DNA of 64,000 nt from an uncultured Desulfobulbaceae bacterium (GCA_947259225.1 CAMYLK010000001.1:124001-188000); one strand, 5' to 3'; shown: positions 55,250-63,984, numbered from the stretch's first letter. Notes: generated from the letters alone by a model not told the origin. Made by a program: numbers and translations.

Positions 55250-55462
55250 TAAACAATATTATTTTCCTATACGCTCATTTTCTTTGCTTGCCCAAAGAAA
55301 ATGAGCGTCGTGTGGTCTACGCCACACCACTACAAAAAAGGCACCCGTGTCTCTTGCCCCTTCGGGGCTACCCTCCGCTTCTCGAATCTGCCGGGGATTT
55401 TCAAACTCGCAGAGTTTATGCTCGAATGAGTGCACAGACAGTGAAAATCCATTTATAGGCAT
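55250..55462. repeat. Structured non-coding repeat-like element
   Basis: The region holds three hairpins in a row: a perfect 15-bp stem CGCTCATTTTCTTTG/CAAAGAAAATGAGCG (55272-55307, loop CTTGCC), GTGTGG/CCACAC (55310-55327) and GCCCC-TTC-GGGGC (55356-55368), then CTTCTCGAATCTGCCGG and TTTTCAAACTCGCAGAG. This word order recalls dispersed intergenic repeats of many proteobacteria that are often mis-annotated as short hypothetical proteins. No second copy is in the window. The rest of the gap 55150-55734 shows nothing else. Confidence 0.6.
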
Positions 55463-55734
55463 CTCCTGCGGTAATCAGCGACTGCCAATGGGAAAATTAT
55501 TAAATTGTTCTTTTATGAGACAGCTTCGTCCTGGTCATCCGGGTCCGAATATTTACTATTTCCAGTTGCCTTCATGCTTTGCTCTTTTCGTCATGGTATA
55601 ATACAAACTCGTATTATGGCAATTTTTTTCAGCGTGCTGTTGAACAAACTCGTAATATATCTGAAGGCGCGTTAATGTCATCGCCATGGCTCAAGGCTGA
55701 AAAGGGGAATTTAAAGTATGGAAAGGAAATAATA

Positions 55735-56385
55735 ATGGATATTTCACTCAATGAAACGGAAGCCCGGGTGCTGGGCTGTTTGATCGAAAAAGATATGGCT
55801 ACGCCGGAGTATTATCCATTATCCCTGAATGGACTCCAAAACGCATGTAATCAGAAATCCAACAGGAATCCGGTTGTTTCGTATGATGAAGAGACGGTGG
55901 TGCTGGCCCTGGACGGTTTGAAGGAGAAGAGGCTGGCGTGGCAGAGTGATACCGCACGGGTGCCGAAATATGCCCATCAGGTCGACAAGAAGTTCAACCT
56001 GGTGGCCCGGGAATCTGCTCTGGTTTGTCTGCTTCTGCTGCGCGGACCACAGACAATGGGTGAACTCAGAAGCCGGTCTGAAAGATTGTATAGCTATAAG
56101 GAGTTGGACGAAGTTGCCGAGACCCTGCAGGGCCTGGAGGAAGTGGGCCTGGTTAAGAAAATGCCCAGGCAGCCCGGGAGGAAAGAACCACGTTATGCGC
56201 AACTTTTGTCAGGTGAGCCGGAAATCCTTGAAGAAGGGGGTACCGCTGTACTCGAGAAAGCAACCATTAAGGTCCGGGCAGACAATGAAAGGGTGGCTGC
56301 CCTGGAAAAAGAAGTAGAGTGTTTACGAGGCGAGCTGGAGGAATTGAAACAAACGTTTATAGATTTTAAAGGCCAGTTTGACTGA
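55735..56385 (+). CDS. yceH: YceH/DUF480 winged-helix protein
   Basis: 216 residues from ATG 55735, with AAAGGA 7 nt upstream; a longer frame to 55579 is not supported. Paired winged helices: ARVLGCLIEKDMATPEYYPLSLNGLQNACNQKSNRNPV (several consecutive short motifs) and LLLRGPQTMGELRSRSERLY, then GLVKKMPRQPGRKEPRYAQLL, all typical of YceH (UPF0502). A C-terminal coiled coil follows. Role unknown. Confidence 0.92.
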   Translation: MDISLNETEARVLGCLIEKDMATPEYYPLSLNGLQNACNQKSNRNPVVSYDEETVVLALDGLKEKRLAWQSDTARVPKYAHQVDKKFNLVARESALVCLLLLRGPQTMGELRSRSERLYSYKELDEVAETLQGLEEVGLVKKMPRQPGRKEPRYAQLLSGEPEILEEGGTAVLEKATIKVRADNERVAALEKEVECLRGELEELKQTFIDFKGQFD

Positions 56386-56499
56386 TCTGTATGTAACCCT
56401 GCAAATCAGTATGGTGAATATTCACAATTGGCGGAAGGAAAAGATACCGGATTCATCATTTCAGATCCTATCCACGATTAAACAAACAGGAACAGAAAA

Positions 56500-57087
56500 A
56501 TGAATATGCTGAATGTTTTTTCAGACTATCTTTGACCCTTCTGCTGGCTGGCGGAGCCGGCCATCAAGGAACTTGAACAACTCAGCTCTGATATTACTGT
56601 CAGATGGCGGGCATTTGAACTTCGTCCTGATCCGGTTCCTCTTCTTGATCCACAAGGTGAATACCTGACCCGCGTGTGGCGTGATCATGTCTACCCTCTG
56701 GCCCAACAGATGAACATGCCATTACAACGCCCAACGGTGCAGCCCCGTTCACGTCTTGCTCATGAGGCGGCTAAATGGGCCGGCAGGCAAAAGAGATTTG
56801 ACGAATACAATCTTGCCCTTTTTCAGGCTTTTTTTCAGCATGGCCTCGATATCGGTAAACAGGGGATACTCAAGCAGCTGGCCGAAGAACTGGATCTTGA
56901 TCCATCTGGTTTGTTAACATCGCTCGCCAATGAAACATTTACCCCAGAGGTGCTGGCCGACCAGGAGGAAGCCAGGCAGATCGGAGTCAGTGCTGTTCCG
57001 GCCTTTGCCTTGGATGGCCGGGTAATAGCAACGGGAGTACAGACGGTTGATACCCTGAAGAATCTCCTCAACCTCAGGCCATTATAG
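56500..57087 (+). CDS. FrnE/DsbA-like selenoprotein (in-frame UGA = Sec12, U-P-F-C active site)
   Basis: ATG 56500 has AGGA 8 nt upstream. Reading through TGA at 56533-56535 gives MNMLNVFSDYL-U-PFCWLAEPAIKEL, then WRAFELRPDPVP, and on to the stop at 57087 (195 residues). FrnE proteins (DsbA clan, 'FSDfvCPWCwig' then 'W.aFeLrP') have a CPxC redox site at exactly this position, so Sec replaces the nucleophilic Cys. The cis-Pro segment is VSAVPAFALDGR. A hairpin TGGCTGGC/GCCGGCCA with loop GGA lies 17 nt after UGA. A conventional caller would start at 56674 and remove the active site. Predicted thiol/selenol oxidoreductase or isomerase of unknown substrate. Confidence 0.88.
56533..56563 (+). promoter_or_regulatory. 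bSECIS-like element in the FrnE-like gene
   Basis: After TGA (56533-56535) come 17 nt and the loop GGA (56553-56555), closed by an 8-bp stem TGGCTGGC (56545-56552) / GCCGGCCA (56556-56563) with one G-U pair. Distance, stem and the G-rich loop match the other two UGA sites in the window. Confidence 0.78.
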
Positions 57088-57209
57088 GTTAAAAGAAATT
57101 GTACACAAAATGAGTGTGGTATGAGGCGCATCATTACCCTCCAGGTCTTTATTGTAGTGCATGAGTCCTCTTTCAGGAATTTTGACCGGTTACCGGAGCT
57201 TCAGGTGCA

Positions 57210-58400
57210 GTGAATCGACAGATACTTATTACAGTGCTACTGTCTGTCATGATCGCCCTGTTCGGCATCGGCATCATAGTGCCTATAATACCGGTTTACG
57301 CCGTCAGTTTAGGGGCAAGCGGCCTGGCTCTCGGGCTCATTATCGCATCGTTTTCCATCACGCGGGGTATCATCCAACCCTTTGTCGGTAACTTTTCAGA
57401 TCGCATGGGCAGAAAAGGATTTATGCTTGGCGGGCTGCTTATATATTCCCTGGTGGGACTTCTGCTTGCCTCAGCGGACACTGTGGTCAACCTCGTCGCC
57501 ATTCGTGCTCTGCACGGGGTAGGATCGGCCATGATCGTCCCGGTTGCCATGGCCTATGTCGGAGACATGTCGCCTCTGGGTCAGGAAGGACGCTATATGT
57601 CCATGCTCAATATTGCCATTTTTATCGGCATTGGCGGCGGTCCTTTGTTCGGGGGTGTTTTTTCCGACCTTTGGGGTATGGATGCCGCCTTCTACGCCAT
57701 GTCTGGTCTAAGCTTCATAGCCCTGCTGCTGGTTCTTTTCAACATGCCGGTCTTCAAAGTCCATGAGAGCCGAAAGGCTCAGCCCGGAGTTATCATACTC
57801 CTGGGCAGAATGCTGGCAAGGCGCCGGACCAGAGGACTCCTTCTGGCCCGGATGAGCACGATAATCATCATGGTCCCGACCATGGCTTTTCTTCCTTTGC
57901 TTATGGACCAGTGGTTTAACGCCAGCGGTAAACAGATCGGTATTGTTATAGCCTGCCGGACGTTTGTCAATGCAATAATGCAGCCCCCGGGGGGCAGGAT
58001 GGCGGATCGTTTTGATAAGGTCAGGCTCCTGGTAATAGGCTGTCTGATTATCTGCAGTGTTATGTTTTTGATTCCCCTTGCTGTAAATTTCTGGTGGCTG
58101 CTTGTTTTGTTTGTCATCCTTGGACTTGGGGAAGCAATTATCTGGCCGGTACTTGGAGCGGTGGCTACTCAGGAAGGAAGAACATACGGCCAGGGTACAA
58201 TGATGGGGGTCTACAGTCTGGCCATGAGCATCGGCATTTTTCTGGGGGCTCTGGTGGCAGGCGTCAGTATGGACCTGTTCGGCCTGCAATGGTCGTTTAT
58301 CTCCAGCGGGATCATAGTCCTTATATTAACAATGATCGCCGCCGGGTTAATAAGGGGAGGGAGTTTGCCCCTGGAAGGTGAAAGCGAAGAGGTCACCTGA
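57210..58400 (+). CDS. MFS transporter
   Basis: 396 residues from a GTG start with an AGGTG just upstream. Twelve helices. Motif A is present as GNFSDRMGRKGFML in loop 2-3, with a partial repeat GGRMADRFDKVRLLV in loop 8-9. LHGVGSAMIVPVAMAYVGDM in helices 4-5 is typical of drug-efflux MFS proteins. Substrate unknown. It converges on hgcB with 17 bp between stops, so it is not part of the hgc operon. Confidence 0.9.
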   Translation: MNRQILITVLLSVMIALFGIGIIVPIIPVYAVSLGASGLALGLIIASFSITRGIIQPFVGNFSDRMGRKGFMLGGLLIYSLVGLLLASADTVVNLVAIRALHGVGSAMIVPVAMAYVGDMSPLGQEGRYMSMLNIAIFIGIGGGPLFGGVFSDLWGMDAAFYAMSGLSFIALLLVLFNMPVFKVHESRKAQPGVIILLGRMLARRRTRGLLLARMSTIIIMVPTMAFLPLLMDQWFNASGKQIGIVIACRTFVNAIMQPPGGRMADRFDKVRLLVIGCLIICSVMFLIPLAVNFWWLLVLFVILGLGEAIIWPVLGAVATQEGRTYGQGTMMGVYSLAMSIGIFLGALVAGVSMDLFGLQWSFISSGIIVLILTMIAAGLIRGGSLPLEGESEEVT

Positions 58401-58417
58401 GAGAATGTTAAACTGGT

Positions 58418-58711
58418 TCAGCAACTGCAGACGTTAACCGGTTTTCCCCGTATCTTTGATATCCAGCTGTTGATAATGTAGGCGGCACATCCGCAGCCAT
58501 CGTCCGGGTTTACGTAAATAGCCCCGGTCGGGCAATTAGTAGCGCATGCTCCGCATTCCATGCAGGCGTTGTAATCAACAATTCGTGCCTTTTTATCATG
58601 CAGTTCAAAAATACGGTGCGGGCAGACTGTTTCGCACATGCCGCAGCCGATACAGGCATCCTCATCGAGCTTGAGAATTGCTGCGCCGTCAATATATCTG
58701 AAATTTTTCAT
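58418..58711 (-). CDS. hgcB: Mercury methylation ferredoxin HgcB
   Basis: 97 residues from ATG 58711, with AGGAG 8 nt upstream, 11 bp after hgcA. Two [4Fe-4S] motifs, CIGCGMCETVCPHRI and CMECGACATNCPTGA, are followed by GCGCAAYIINSW and a C-terminal Cys pair (VCSC) that is a hallmark of HgcB and is proposed to bind Hg(II). HgcB is thought to reduce the HgcA corrinoid so that it can accept a methyl group. Part of arsR-hgcA-hgcB. Confidence 0.96.
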   Translation of the reverse strand: MKNFRYIDGAAILKLDEDACIGCGMCETVCPHRIFELHDKKARIVDYNACMECGACATNCPTGAIYVNPDDGCGCAAYIINSWISKIRGKPVNVCSC

Positions 58712-58722
58712 CCGTTCTGCTC

Positions 58723-59928
58723 CTAGGCCATAAATGGGGCCGCTATCCACAGTACAAGCGCAATGAGCGTTCCGATTATCTGAATCGTCAAGCCTTTGCG
58801 CATTTCCAGCTCAACCCCGGAAAGTGAGGTGTAAGGGGTTGCTCCAGTGAAGTTCATGGCCATATAAGATGTTGTAGCGGTGATCCAGAGCCACAGGCTG
58901 AAGTTTTCGAACAAGTTGCTGTTTACGGTAAGCAACATTACGTAAACTAAACCTGCAAGTCCTCCGATCAGTAGACCTTTAAACCAGAACTGGCGTCCTG
59001 GTATCCAGGGGAGAAGTGCCGGGGTCACCAGGGCTCCGGCCAAAATGGCAAAGAATGTAGCTCCGGCAGCGTTAGTTCCCCTGTTCAAGGCGGTCTGCAG
59101 GGAATAGATTTCCGTGCCGATGCCGGAAAGAATAAATATAGCGATGGTAACGAGGGCAAAAATTTTCCAGATCAGTGCTATCTCCACAGGTACGAGAACC
59201 AGCCGTTCCCACATGGTAAAGGTCACTGAACGCATAGTTTCATCTGCCTGCTTACCGTTGGTGATAAATTGTGGCAGGTCCTCCGCCCTGAGAGGGCCAT
59301 ACGTCCCTTTAAATCCGCATTTTTTATTGAGTTCATGCGAGGCTATACCGGTTGCCGCAAACTGGGGGAGAATAAGTTCCCTGTGGGATACGATTCTATC
59401 AAGGCCGGTTCTCTGTACCTGCAGGGCAACCTCGTCTGCTGAAAAAGTTCCTTTGCCGGCAGCACACCACACATTGATTCCTCGTGTGTCAGCAACCAGG
59501 ATCCAGGCATCAAGTCCTTTCATTTCCTTGCGTAATGCATCAAAGCTAAGCTTATAGTTGGCTGTGACGAAGACGGGTGAATCGGGAACAGGGTTACCTG
59601 CACAATAGAGACCGGGATTGATTTTGTATTGATTACGGGCGATGCCGATACGGGCCCTTAAAGTACCAAGATGGTCCCTTAAATTCATGGCAGTTCTTAC
59701 TTGAGGTACATGTCCGGCCGGGGTTTCGATAAAATCCTCTACATAAGACTGTATACTGTATCCCGGCAGATTGTAGACCCCGGACCTGGGGTCTGTTTTA
59801 GGGCCTCAGCAGGGAGCATCGTCTGCGCAGTCTGCCAAGACAACAGGAATGGCGTTCCCGAAGCCCTGCTGGCCTATTGGCTGCAGATTCAAAAGGTCTG
59901 GAGGAGACTGTTCGCCGATCGTTTTCAT
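58723..59928 (-). CDS. hgcA: Mercury methylation corrinoid protein HgcA, predicted selenoprotein (Sec41)
   Basis: From ATG 59928 the frame reads MKTIGEQSPPDLL... to APC, then TGA at 59808-59806, then GPKTDPRSGVYNLPGYSIQSYVEDFIETPAGHVP and on to the known HgcA body; 401 residues in all. The extension matches the HgcA N-terminus as I recall it ('CCG...PGY..fVe.f..T.aG.VP.V.T'), with UGA at the second Cys. The cobalamin domain has the cap-helix motif NVWCAAGK (Cys155, the Co ligand); five helices follow from about residue 245. ATG 59928 overlaps the arsR stop (ATGA) and has GAGGT upstream, whereas ATG 59688, the conventional start, has no good site. A SECIS-like hairpin follows UGA. HgcA methylates Hg(II) to methylmercury. 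Confidence 0.85.
59775..59808 (-). promoter_or_regulatory. bSECIS-like element in hgcA
   Basis: On the minus strand, TGA (59808-59806) is followed after 18 nt by loop AGGTCC (59787-59782), closed by the perfect 7-bp stem AGACCCC/GGGGTCT. The loop nearly equals the AGGUCU apical loop of Escherichia coli fdhF, which sits 17 nt after its UGA, including the G and U contacted by SelB. Confidence 0.82.
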
Positions 59929-60257
59929 TTCATTACCTCACAGTTCAACAAGGCGTACATGGATTTGCATACCGAAGCCAGCCTTTTTTTGTCTATACAG
60001 TAGCAGGTTTTGGGGCCTTCAACTTCACCCTGGACCAGACCTGATTCCTTGAGAATTTTTAAATGCTGACTTACGGTTGATTGCGCCAGTGGCAGAACCT
60101 CAACAATTCGTCCGCAGACGCATCGGTCTTCATCAAGCAGATGTTTGAAAATTGTAATACGGGCCGGATGTGCAAGTGCTTTGAACATCATTGCCAGTTC
60201 GTCCGTATCTATCTGTTCTGTGTCAGAGTCCATATCCAGTGAAGACTGATAGCTCAT
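59925..60257 (-). CDS. ArsR-family metalloregulator of the hgc operon
   Basis: 110 residues, AAGGAG before ATG. Winged helix with ALAHPARITIFKHLL and the recognition helix LAQSTVSQHLKILKESGLV. Cys pair DRCVCGRIVEVL sits where ArsR has its ELCVCDL arsenite site, and the C-terminus has four more Cys (TCYC, VC, NC), so metalloid or metal sensing is likely. Such regulators commonly precede hgcA. Its stop overlaps the proposed hgcA start by 4 bp, which implies translational coupling. A large inverted repeat directly upstream is the probable operator. Confidence 0.92.
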   Translation of the reverse strand: MSYQSSLDMDSDTEQIDTDELAMMFKALAHPARITIFKHLLDEDRCVCGRIVEVLPLAQSTVSQHLKILKESGLVQGEVEGPKTCYCIDKKRLASVCKSMYALLNCEVMK

Positions 60258-60262
60258 ATCTG

Positions 60263-60299
60263 CTCCTTTATCGTTGATCTACGATAGACGATAAAGGAG
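60263..60299 (-). promoter_or_regulatory. Inverted repeat covering the arsR ribosome-binding site (probable ArsR operator)
   Basis: Perfect 12-bp arms CTCCTTTATCGT (60263-60274) and ACGATAAAGGAG (60288-60299), 13-bp spacer, with an internal TATCGT-N6-ACGATA repeat. One arm contains the AAGGAG ribosome-binding site of arsR, so it could act as DNA operator, as RNA hairpin hiding that site, or both. Confidence 0.75.
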
Positions 60300-60328
60300 G
60301 CGATGTCAAGGGGAGTTTTGGTGCCGGA

Positions 60329-60526
60329 TTAAATTGAATGAGAGGAGCTGTTTTTTTTCTTGATATTATCCTGACAAGAGGAACACATGGTTCCACCATC
60401 TTTGTGGCACATTCCGGTCAGCCCGTGCGGGGTTTTCCTGAGTCGACGGCGGCAGTAATTGATGAGAAAAGCAATGGCTGTAATGGCAATAAAGGAAATA
60501 AAGAAGGTGGTGAGAAATTCAGACAT
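60329..60526 (-). CDS. nqrM: NqrM-like Na+-NQR maturation protein
   Basis: 65 residues from ATG 60526, starting 11 bp after the nqrF stop. One N-terminal helix (FFISFIAITAIAFLINYC), then a Cys-rich tail: MCHKDGGTMCSSCQ. This is the size, topology and Cys arrangement of NqrM (DUF539), which helps deliver the iron centre between NqrD and NqrE. Position at the end of the nqr operon supports the call. Confidence 0.82.
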   Translation of the reverse strand: MSEFLTTFFISFIAITAIAFLINYCRRRLRKTPHGLTGMCHKDGGTMCSSCQDNIKKKNSSSHSI

Positions 60527-60536
60527 TTCTATACTT

Positions 60537-61760
60537 TCAGCCGCCAAAATCGTCAAAGTGGATGTTTTCCTGCTCAACTCCCAGGTTGTCGAGCATCTCC
60601 AGCGCAGCTTTGGCCATCATGGGCGGGCCGCACATGTAATAGTTGATATCTTCCGGGGCCGGGTGGTCCTGCAGATAATTGTCAAGAAGAACCTGGTGAA
60701 TAAATCCGGTCAAACCCTGCCAGTTGTCCTCAGGTAGAGGCTCTGAAAGGGCCAGGTGGAATGAAAAGTTTTCGTGTTCACTGGCAAGTTTCTCGAACTC
60801 ATCGTCGTAAAAAACTTCCTGCATGCTTCTCCCTCCGTACCAGTAAGAAACCCTACGTTTTGTATCACGGGCCTTGAAAAGGTCAAAGATATGACTCCGA
60901 AGCGGGGCCATGCCGGCACCTCCTCCTATGTACACCATTTCCGAATCGCTTTCTTCGATGAAGAATTCACCGAATGGCCCGGATATGATGACCTCGTCAC
61001 CGGGTTTCAGATTGAAAATATACGATGAAACCTGACCCGGCGGGATATCAACAGGACCGCCGGGCGGAGGACTGGCAATCCTGATATTGAGTTTGATAAT
61101 TCCTTTTTCACCAGGATAGTTGGCCATGGAGTAGGCTCTTGTCACTGGAGTGTGTACATGGGATGTATATTGGAACATTTTGAATTTCTTCCAGTCTGCC
61201 AGAAACCGTTCATCTATGTCAAAGCTGGAATAGGAGAGAGCATGGGGAGGTACCTCAATCTGGATGAAACCGCCCGGCTTAAAATTGACCTCTTCACCGG
61301 GAGGCAGTTCCAGAACAAGTTCCTTGATAAATGTTGCCACGTTGTTATTGGACCGGACCTTACAAGACCATTTTCTTGCGTCCATCATTTCTGCCGGGAC
61401 ATGTATTTTAAGGTCTTGTTTTACCGGTACCTGGCAGGATAATCGGACTCCGGATCTGGCTTCGACATTATTAATCAGGGAGCGTTCAGTCGGCAGGATT
61501 GCTCCCCCGCCTTCGTCAACCACAACCCTGCATTGGCCGCAGGTTCCACCACCACCGCAGGCAGAGGAAAGATAAATTTCCTGTTCGGCCAAAGCTGTCA
61601 GGAGTTTTCCACCCGGCACGGTGGAAACTTTTTTGTCATCATTGATCAGGATGGAAATGTCTCCACTGGGAACAAGTGTCTTCTTGGCCAGAACGATCAG
61701 GGTGACCAGAATCAGTTGAATGATAAGAAAGCAGGTTACGCCGAAGATGATTTCATTCAT
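60537..61760 (-). CDS. nqrF: Na+-translocating NADH:quinone reductase subunit F
   Basis: 407 residues: one N-terminal helix, a [2Fe-2S] domain ([10 protein letters not shown], later RLSCQV; about residues 70-115), then an FAD/NADH reductase domain with RAYSMANYP (FAD), [23 protein letters not shown] (NADH) and the ending [15 protein letters not shown]. It is the electron-input subunit that oxidises NADH. The 2Fe-2S/FAD layout distinguishes NQR from Rnf. Confidence 0.96.
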   Translation of the reverse strand: MNEIIFGVTCFLIIQLILVTLIVLAKKTLVPSGDISILINDDKKVSTVPGGKLLTALAEQEIYLSSACGGGGTCGQCRVVVDEGGGAILPTERSLINNVEARSGVRLSCQVPVKQDLKIHVPAEMMDARKWSCKVRSNNNVATFIKELVLELPPGEEVNFKPGGFIQIEVPPHALSYSSFDIDERFLADWKKFKMFQYTSHVHTPVTRAYSMANYPGEKGIIKLNIRIASPPPGGPVDIPPGQVSSYIFNLKPGDEVIISGPFGEFFIEESDSEMVYIGGGAGMAPLRSHIFDLFKARDTKRRVSYWYGGRSMQEVFYDDEFEKLASEHENFSFHLALSEPLPEDNWQGLTGFIHQVLLDNYLQDHPAPEDINYYMCGPPMMAKAALEMLDNLGVEQENIHFDDFGG

Positions 61761-61814
61761 TTTTACAGTATTTGTTTTTTATACAGGCTTTACTGCCTGA
61801 ACTGATTATTGTTA

Positions 61815-62417
61815 CTAAAATCCTGCCAGTCCCATGAACGCAAGGGCCATAAGGCCTGCACATATAAAGGTCAGGCCAAGTCCCCGCAGTCCGGCTGGGG
61901 GATCAGCATATTCAAGTTTTTCTCTGATGCCTGCCAGTAGTACTACGGCCAGGAAAAATCCGGCCCCGGCCCCAAAACCGTAAGCCACACTCTCCAGGAA
62001 AGTATAGTCGCGTTCAACCATGAACAGTGATCCGCCGAAGATAGCGCAGTTGACTGTAAGTAACGGTAGAAAGATGCCCAGTGTGTTGTACAGAGCTGGT
62101 GAGAAGCGGTCCAAAAACATTTCCAGGATCTGGACTACTGCAGCAATGACGCCGATGTATGAAAGCAGGCCGATAAAGGTGAGATCAAGATTCGGCTGCC
62201 CGGCCCAGGCAAGAGCCCCAGGTTTTAATACGAAGTTGAGGATCAGGTTGTTAATCGGCACTGTAATAGCGAGGAGGACAATAACTGCAAAACCAAGACC
62301 GATCGCGGTCGAAACCTTCCTGGAAATAGCCAGGAAGGTACACATTCCAAGGAAAAAGGTCAGCGGCAGGTTTTCAATAAAAACAGACCTGAATATGATA
62401 TCAAAATAATGGCCCAT
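61815..62417 (-). CDS. nqrE: Na+-translocating NADH:quinone reductase subunit E
   Basis: 200 residues, six helices, with [12 protein letters not shown] in helix 1-2 and [11 protein letters not shown] in helix 4. These conserved Cys, with those of NqrD, hold an iron centre in the membrane. Followed by nqrF after 54 bp. An unusual 165-bp spacer separates it from nqrD. Confidence 0.95.
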   Translation of the reverse strand: MGHYFDIIFRSVFIENLPLTFFLGMCTFLAISRKVSTAIGLGFAVIVLLAITVPINNLILNFVLKPGALAWAGQPNLDLTFIGLLSYIGVIAAVVQILEMFLDRFSPALYNTLGIFLPLLTVNCAIFGGSLFMVERDYTFLESVAYGFGAGAGFFLAVVLLAGIREKLEYADPPAGLRGLGLTFICAGLMALAFMGLAGF

Positions 62418-62503
62418 CAGTTCAGCTACTCAAAGGGTTTATATATTTACAGGTATCACCTGCTCCATGTTTGTAAGTGGGCTTGAGTGCTGCAGATTTG
62501 AGC

Positions 62504-62548
62504 AATCGCGATTGTCTGTAATAGCCAGTTATGCAGACAGGCGCGATT
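62504..62548. other. Hairpin in the nqrD-nqrE spacer
   Basis: AATCGCG (62504-62510) and CGCGATT (62542-62548) flank an inner TGTCTG/CAGACA stem. The 165-bp spacer (62418-62582) is odd because nqrD and nqrE usually abut. It could tune relative expression or be an inserted repeat. Confidence 0.5.
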
Positions 62549-62582
62549 CCACAAAGATGTGGTGCACAAGACCACTTACCCA

Positions 62583-63206
62583 TCAGTTTTTCTCCTGTTG
62601 CTCAGGGTCAACAGTCCTGAACAGCCAGATAAGCGCGGCAATAAGAAAAAAAGCACTGACCGGTAGAATAAAGAGACCGTTTCTGGGATACCAGCCGCCT
62701 TCTGAAGAAAGTTTCAGTATTTCGTAACCGAAAAGAGAACCGGAACCCAGCAGTTCACGGAAAAAGGCAACGAACATCAAAACAAGACTATAGCCAAGGC
62801 CGTTGCCGATTCCGTCAATGAAACTTGGGACGGGAGGATTGCTCATGGCAAAACCCTCCGCCCGGCCCATGACAATACAGTTGGTGATGATGAGCCCCAC
62901 ATAGATGGAAAGCTGTTTGGAGAGGTCAAAATAAAAAGCCCTGAGAAACTGATCTATGAGGATAACCAGGGTCGCGATAACTGTTATCTGGATACCGATC
63001 CTGACAGTATTAGGTATCTGGAAACGGACAATACTGATGGTGAGGCTGGAAAAGGCAATGACCAGGATCACACAGATGGACATAACCAGGGCGGTTATCA
63101 TCTGGGAAGTAACCGCCAGGGCAGAACACACACCAAGAACAAGCAGCGCGATGGGGTTGCGGCGAAAGATTGAAAGGGTCAGCAGTTCTCTGTTGGATTC
63201 AGCCAT
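62583..63206 (-). CDS. nqrD: Na+-translocating NADH:quinone reductase subunit D
   Basis: 207 residues from ATG 63206, with AAGGGAG upstream, overlapping the nqrC end by 8 bp. Six helices; [15 protein letters not shown] and [22 protein letters not shown] carry the conserved Cys and the family signature. It forms the Na+ channel core with NqrE and NqrB. Confidence 0.95.
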   Translation of the reverse strand: MAESNRELLTLSIFRRNPIALLVLGVCSALAVTSQMITALVMSICVILVIAFSSLTISIVRFQIPNTVRIGIQITVIATLVILIDQFLRAFYFDLSKQLSIYVGLIITNCIVMGRAEGFAMSNPPVPSFIDGIGNGLGYSLVLMFVAFFRELLGSGSLFGYEILKLSSEGGWYPRNGLFILPVSAFFLIAALIWLFRTVDPEQQEKN

Positions 63207-63984
63207 TGTTGTCTCCCTTGTTATGAAGACGGAGGAGAAATGGTTTGAAACCATGATCCCCAAACCAGAAATGCATAAGGTCATTGACGCCGTCTGCGGT
63301 CATGGTGGCTCCCGAAAGACCGTCAACCTGATACTGGGCCTCCTCTCCTGTGGTAGGTGCCTTTCCTTTGACCACAGCGAGAGCGAGCGTCTGTTCGGGA
63401 CTATACATTTTCTTACCCTGCCAGCCGGCCAGCCATTTTTCGTTCTCTATCTCGCCACCAAGCCCCGGGGTTTCACCATGTTCATAAAAACTGATACCGC
63501 GGATGGTTGTGAGATCTGCATCCAGGGAGACATAACCGTACATGGTTGACCACAATCCTTTCCCGCGGACGGGCAGAATGATCTGGACGGTTTCATCGTC
63601 ATCCTTGACCTGGTAGACCAGTGAATATTTTTCAAGCCGCCGCAGTCCTGCAAGGTCATCTTCAGCGTTCAGAGGGCGGCCAAGGTCAGCACTGAGTGCT
63701 GCCTTCAGCTGGTTGTAGGATTCAGGAGAAACCTGACTTTCGGGAACGAATTCCCCGGTGGCCAGTTCAACGATTTTCGTTTTTATATTAGAGAATTGGC
63801 TGTCAACCGGTTTGTCTTTGTCGTACAGGCCGGCCGCGCGCAGGATGTTTTTCCTCTGGTCTTGCTGACGGTTCGCCTCCTGGAGGGGTCGCAGACCAAC
63901 TGCGGCACCGGCAACAAGCGCTGAGCAGACAAAGGCCAGTACCAGGACGGAATAAAAAGGTTTGGCTGCCGGCTCTTTACCCAT
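63199..63984 (-). CDS. nqrC: Na+-translocating NADH:quinone reductase subunit C
   Basis: 261 residues: N-terminal helix ([19 protein letters not shown]), periplasmic FMN-binding domain with [26 protein letters not shown] and the covalent-FMN motif LSGATMT (Thr flavinylated by ApbE). nqrB is expected just beyond the right edge; the last 16 bases of the window carry only its possible 3' end. Confidence 0.95.
   Translation of the reverse strand: MGKEPAAKPFYSVLVLAFVCSALVAGAAVGLRPLQEANRQQDQRKNILRAAGLYDKDKPVDSQFSNIKTKIVELATGEFVPESQVSPESYNQLKAALSADLGRPLNAEDDLAGLRRLEKYSLVYQVKDDDETVQIILPVRGKGLWSTMYGYVSLDADLTTIRGISFYEHGETPGLGGEIENEKWLAGWQGKKMYSPEQTLALAVVKGKAPTTGEEAQYQVDGLSGATMTADGVNDLMHFWFGDHGFKPFLLRLHNKGDNNG

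Noticed and set aside
55259..55462. Small minus-strand hypothetical protein
   Set aside because: It lies entirely across hairpins of a repeat-like element; such frames are recurrent false genes.
59688..59928. hgcA starting at ATG 59688 with a 236-bp non-coding gap after arsR
   Set aside because: The gap is in frame, resembles the HgcA N-terminus, and begins with an ATG overlapping the arsR stop; ATG 59688 has no good ribosome-binding site.
60329..63984. Rnf complex instead of NQR
   Set aside because: NqrF has a [2Fe-2S] plus FAD/NADH reductase layout and an NqrM-like protein follows; no RnfB/RnfC-type subunit is seen.
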